From: Spirosoma oryzae
Lineage (GTDB): Bacteria; Bacteroidota; Bacteroidia; Cytophagales; Spirosomataceae
DNA: 64,000 nt
Reading direction: 5' to 3'
Assembly: GCF_003002825.1 (NCBI RefSeq)
Contig: NZ_PVTE01000006.1
Span: forward strand, 268,010 to 332,009
Each line of letters opens with the position of its first letter. Within the stretch, counting starts at the first letter, position 1. Of the stretch, positions 62,020-64,000 are shown piece by piece. The notes beneath the pieces were generated by a model. It did no database searches. It had not been told where the DNA came from and saw only the letters and a program-made list of their open reading frames with translations. The translations under genes and the position numbers were made by a program.

Positions 62020-63147
62020 ATGCCAATTACGTTACGTACACTTTGCCTTGTCAACCTTGGCGTATTCCTGACTACCATGACGTTAGCGCAGTCGGTGAAG
62101 CGGCCGCGTGAGTACGGTATCCGGTTCGGGGTACTCCCGACCGGTCCGCTCAATGCCATTACCGACGTGGCCGGCGTGCGCGTCGGGCAGGTGACTGTTC
62201 AGCAGGGAGCGTCGGTTCGGACGGGGGTGACGGCCATTCTGCCGCATACGGGTAATCTGTTTCAGCAAAAAAGTCCGGCTGCGATCTACATCGGTAACGG
62301 CTTCGGTAAACTGACCGGCTACAGTCAGGTCGAGGAGTTGGGAACGCTGGAAACGCCCATTGTACTGACCAACACACTGTCGGTACCCACGGCGACCGAT
62401 GCGCTTATCGACTATACACTCAGGCAACCAGGAAACGAACAGGTGCGATCGGTCAATCCGGTTGTGGGCGAAACAAACGACGGTTTCCTGAATGACGTCC
62501 GGGGGCGACACATTACAAAACAGCACGTGCTGACCGCCATTCAGGAAGCCAAAACCGGGCCGGTAGCGGAAGGGAATGTCGGTGCTGGTACCGGAACGGT
62601 CTGTTTCGGATTCAAAGGCGGCATCGGAACGTCGTCGCGAAAGCTGCCGTCGTCACTCGGGGGGTATACCGTTGGCGTGCTGGTACAAACTAATTTCGGT
62701 GGCGTGTTGCAGATTGCCGGTATGCCCGTGGGGGTGGAGCTGGGCAAGTATTCGTTCAAAGAGAACCTGGATGGTTCGTGTATGATGGTCGTGCTGACGG
62801 ATGCACCGCTGGATGCCCGCAACCTGAAACGACTGGCCAAACGAGCGTTCATGGGGCTGGCCAAAACCGGCGGTATCGCATCGAACGGTAGTGGCGACTA
62901 CGTGATTGCGGTGTCAACCGCGTACCAGCTTCCGCACGACAGCAAAACATCGCTCGATACGCTGGCGCTGTTGAGGAATGATAATACGTCGGCGCTGTTT
63001 ATGGCCGCTATCGAAGCCACCGAAGAAGCAATTGTCAATTCGCTGTTCGCAGCCAAAACTACCGTGGGAGATCAGGGGCATCAGGTCGATGCGCTACCCG
63101 TGCCGCGCGTCTTCGACTGGCTGAAAAAAGCCGGACAGACTCGCTGA
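62020..63147 (+). CDS. P1-family aminopeptidase (DmpA/D-aminopeptidase type), secreted
   Basis: 375 residues. A signal peptide covers about 1-24 (LRTLCLVNLGVFLTTMTLAQ). P1/DmpA features: GPLNAITDVAGVRVGQVTVQ, a YIGNGFGKLTGYSQVEELG segment, the TNDGF-like GETNDGFLNDVRG and the autoprocessing site ASNGSGDY with nucleophile S291. Such enzymes cut themselves into two chains and then release N-terminal residues or act on beta-peptides or amides. Export to the periplasm is inferred from the leader. It diverges from transketolase (151 bp gap). Confidence 0.9.
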   Translation: MPITLRTLCLVNLGVFLTTMTLAQSVKRPREYGIRFGVLPTGPLNAITDVAGVRVGQVTVQQGASVRTGVTAILPHTGNLFQQKSPAAIYIGNGFGKLTGYSQVEELGTLETPIVLTNTLSVPTATDALIDYTLRQPGNEQVRSVNPVVGETNDGFLNDVRGRHITKQHVLTAIQEAKTGPVAEGNVGAGTGTVCFGFKGGIGTSSRKLPSSLGGYTVGVLVQTNFGGVLQIAGMPVGVELGKYSFKENLDGSCMMVVLTDAPLDARNLKRLAKRAFMGLAKTGGIASNGSGDYVIAVSTAYQLPHDSKTSLDTLALLRNDNTSALFMAAIEATEEAIVNSLFAAKTTVGDQGHQVDALPVPRVFDWLKKAGQTR

Positions 63148-63292
63148 GTAAATTAGCAGGCCGCCAATTCCCTTTTTTAGTACGTTGCTGTGTCTGGCAA
63201 CGTAAGTGCTATCCGCGCAATGGGTTATAAAGCAACTTCTGGCATTACTCCTGTTCTCCCCGCAGCCAGGCCACTCTAACTTCCTTTGACCT

Positions 63293-63926
63293 ATGCAAAA
63301 CAGTCCATATATCTCCTTACTTTCTGATTACGGTTTCAAAGCCACTTTTGGTAATGAAGCCGACAACTTGTTTTTACGTACTGCGCTACAGGCCCTCATC
63401 AAATCCGATACCCCCATTCGGCAAGTACAATTTGACAAAAACACATTTGAAGCGCTGACTATCGACAGCCGTAGCGGTATCTTCGACCTGGCCTGCACTG
63501 ATGAGAACGGTAGTCAGTTTATCGTTGAGATGCAGTTGGGTATAGCCCCACATTTCATTCAGCGCATGAACCGCGACGGCGGACCGTTTTTACGCCTTGC
63601 ATAAGTTCAATACGGTAGTGGAACGGGGGACGTTCGACTATGCCAAGTTACCGAAGATTTATGCTATCGCCATTCTGGCCAAGAACATCCTACCAACTGA
63701 GACGTTTCATACCGTGGCCAATCTTAGAAGTGAAATTGGTGAAATCATTGATAGCCAACTCACGTTTATCACCATAGAATTAGCTAAGTTCGATAAGATA
63801 GTAACCGAGATAGAGACTGATTTAGACAAGTTGGTTTACACCATGAAGACGCTTCATACTACTGAACCTACGCAGTACCCGGCTTTCTGGAATGAGGAAT
63901 GGCTTAGAGTGTGTTGGGGAATCTAA
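63293..63926 (+). pseudogene. PD-(D/E)XK nuclease family transposase (Rpn-like), frameshifted
   Basis: The first part (63293-63604) encodes PYISLLSDYGFKATFGNEAD and GIFDLACTDENGSQFIVEMQLG, the nuclease core with catalytic D-(E)xQ. It continues to FIQRM and then loses frame. The second part, in the +1 frame, resumes with FYALHKFNTVVERGTFDYAK (from about 63588). In intact relatives RM is followed at once by KFYALHKFNT, so about 16 extra bases (within 63569-63587) break the gene. The C-terminal half ends in PAFWNEEWLRVCWGI, earlier than usual. Families like this move DNA or shed fragments; this copy is most likely dead unless a +1 shift occurs. Confidence 0.78.
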
Positions 63927-64000
63927 AAAGCTGGTAGTCAGGTCAACTTTGTAGCGACCAAGCAACAAAAACATGACCTCTCAGTGGCAACCACTGACTG

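Overview
The window looks like a chromosomal segment of a Cytophagales bacterium, most likely Spirosoma or a close relative. The reasons are moderately high GC, large MacB/FtsX-type permeases all ending in NPVKSLRSE, Bacteroidetes-type -7 boxes (TAnnTTTG) near several starts, a DUF4290 gene next to murA, and an 81-residue ATP synthase epsilon subunit. The genus is inferred from general knowledge of these families; no database was searched. No rRNA, tRNA, CRISPR array, prophage or intact insertion sequence was recognised.

Positions 1-16.7 kb hold an efflux or lipoprotein-type ABC transporter island. Five complete MacB/FtsX-like permeases and the first codons of a sixth (running off the left edge) lie on the minus strand. 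They come with one ATPase, one HlyD/RND-type adaptor, a heme-binding-like protein, a Uma2-like nuclease and a small secreted protein. Three transcription units here share a layout that I consider the best find of the window: a sigma-54 -24/-12 promoter with a palindromic GGACA/TGTCC operator array whose centre lies 63-64 bp upstream of the -24 GG. The NtrC-type regulator at 18.6 kb and the NtrY-like kinase at 22.6 kb are the obvious candidates to act on it. Hairpin-forming repeats fill the gaps of this island, with arms that match each other at otherwise variable positions.

Positions 16.8-26 kb hold a PMT/ArnT-like glycosyltransferase, the sigma-54 regulator, a P-loop kinase, a PlsC acyltransferase, an acyl-ACP desaturase followed by the histidine kinase, and a MATE exporter. 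From 25.5 to 31 kb come DUF4290-murA (MurA has Asp where fosfomycin-sensitive enzymes have Cys), an AT-richer two-gene island (EEP-fold hydrolase plus an unknown protein), a secreted protein and a flippase-like membrane protein. From 31.3 to 38.4 kb lies a surface-glycan cluster: a large membrane protein, two GT2 enzymes, DUF2304, GT9, and on the opposite strand a GT-A-like transferase and a methyltransferase.

From 38.6 kb on, mostly housekeeping metabolism is found: gcvP, atpC and atpD (separated by a gene for an unknown secreted protein), malQ, a TPR membrane protein with an ABC ATPase, a single-domain response regulator, a PIN toxin-antitoxin pair between two copies of a repeat, pyruvate carboxylase, homoserine kinase, a GH20 hexosaminidase, transketolase, a P1 peptidase, and a frameshifted PD-(D/E)XK transposase-family gene near the right end. 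Starts were moved inward from the longest reading frame wherever family length, a signal peptide or a promoter supported it.
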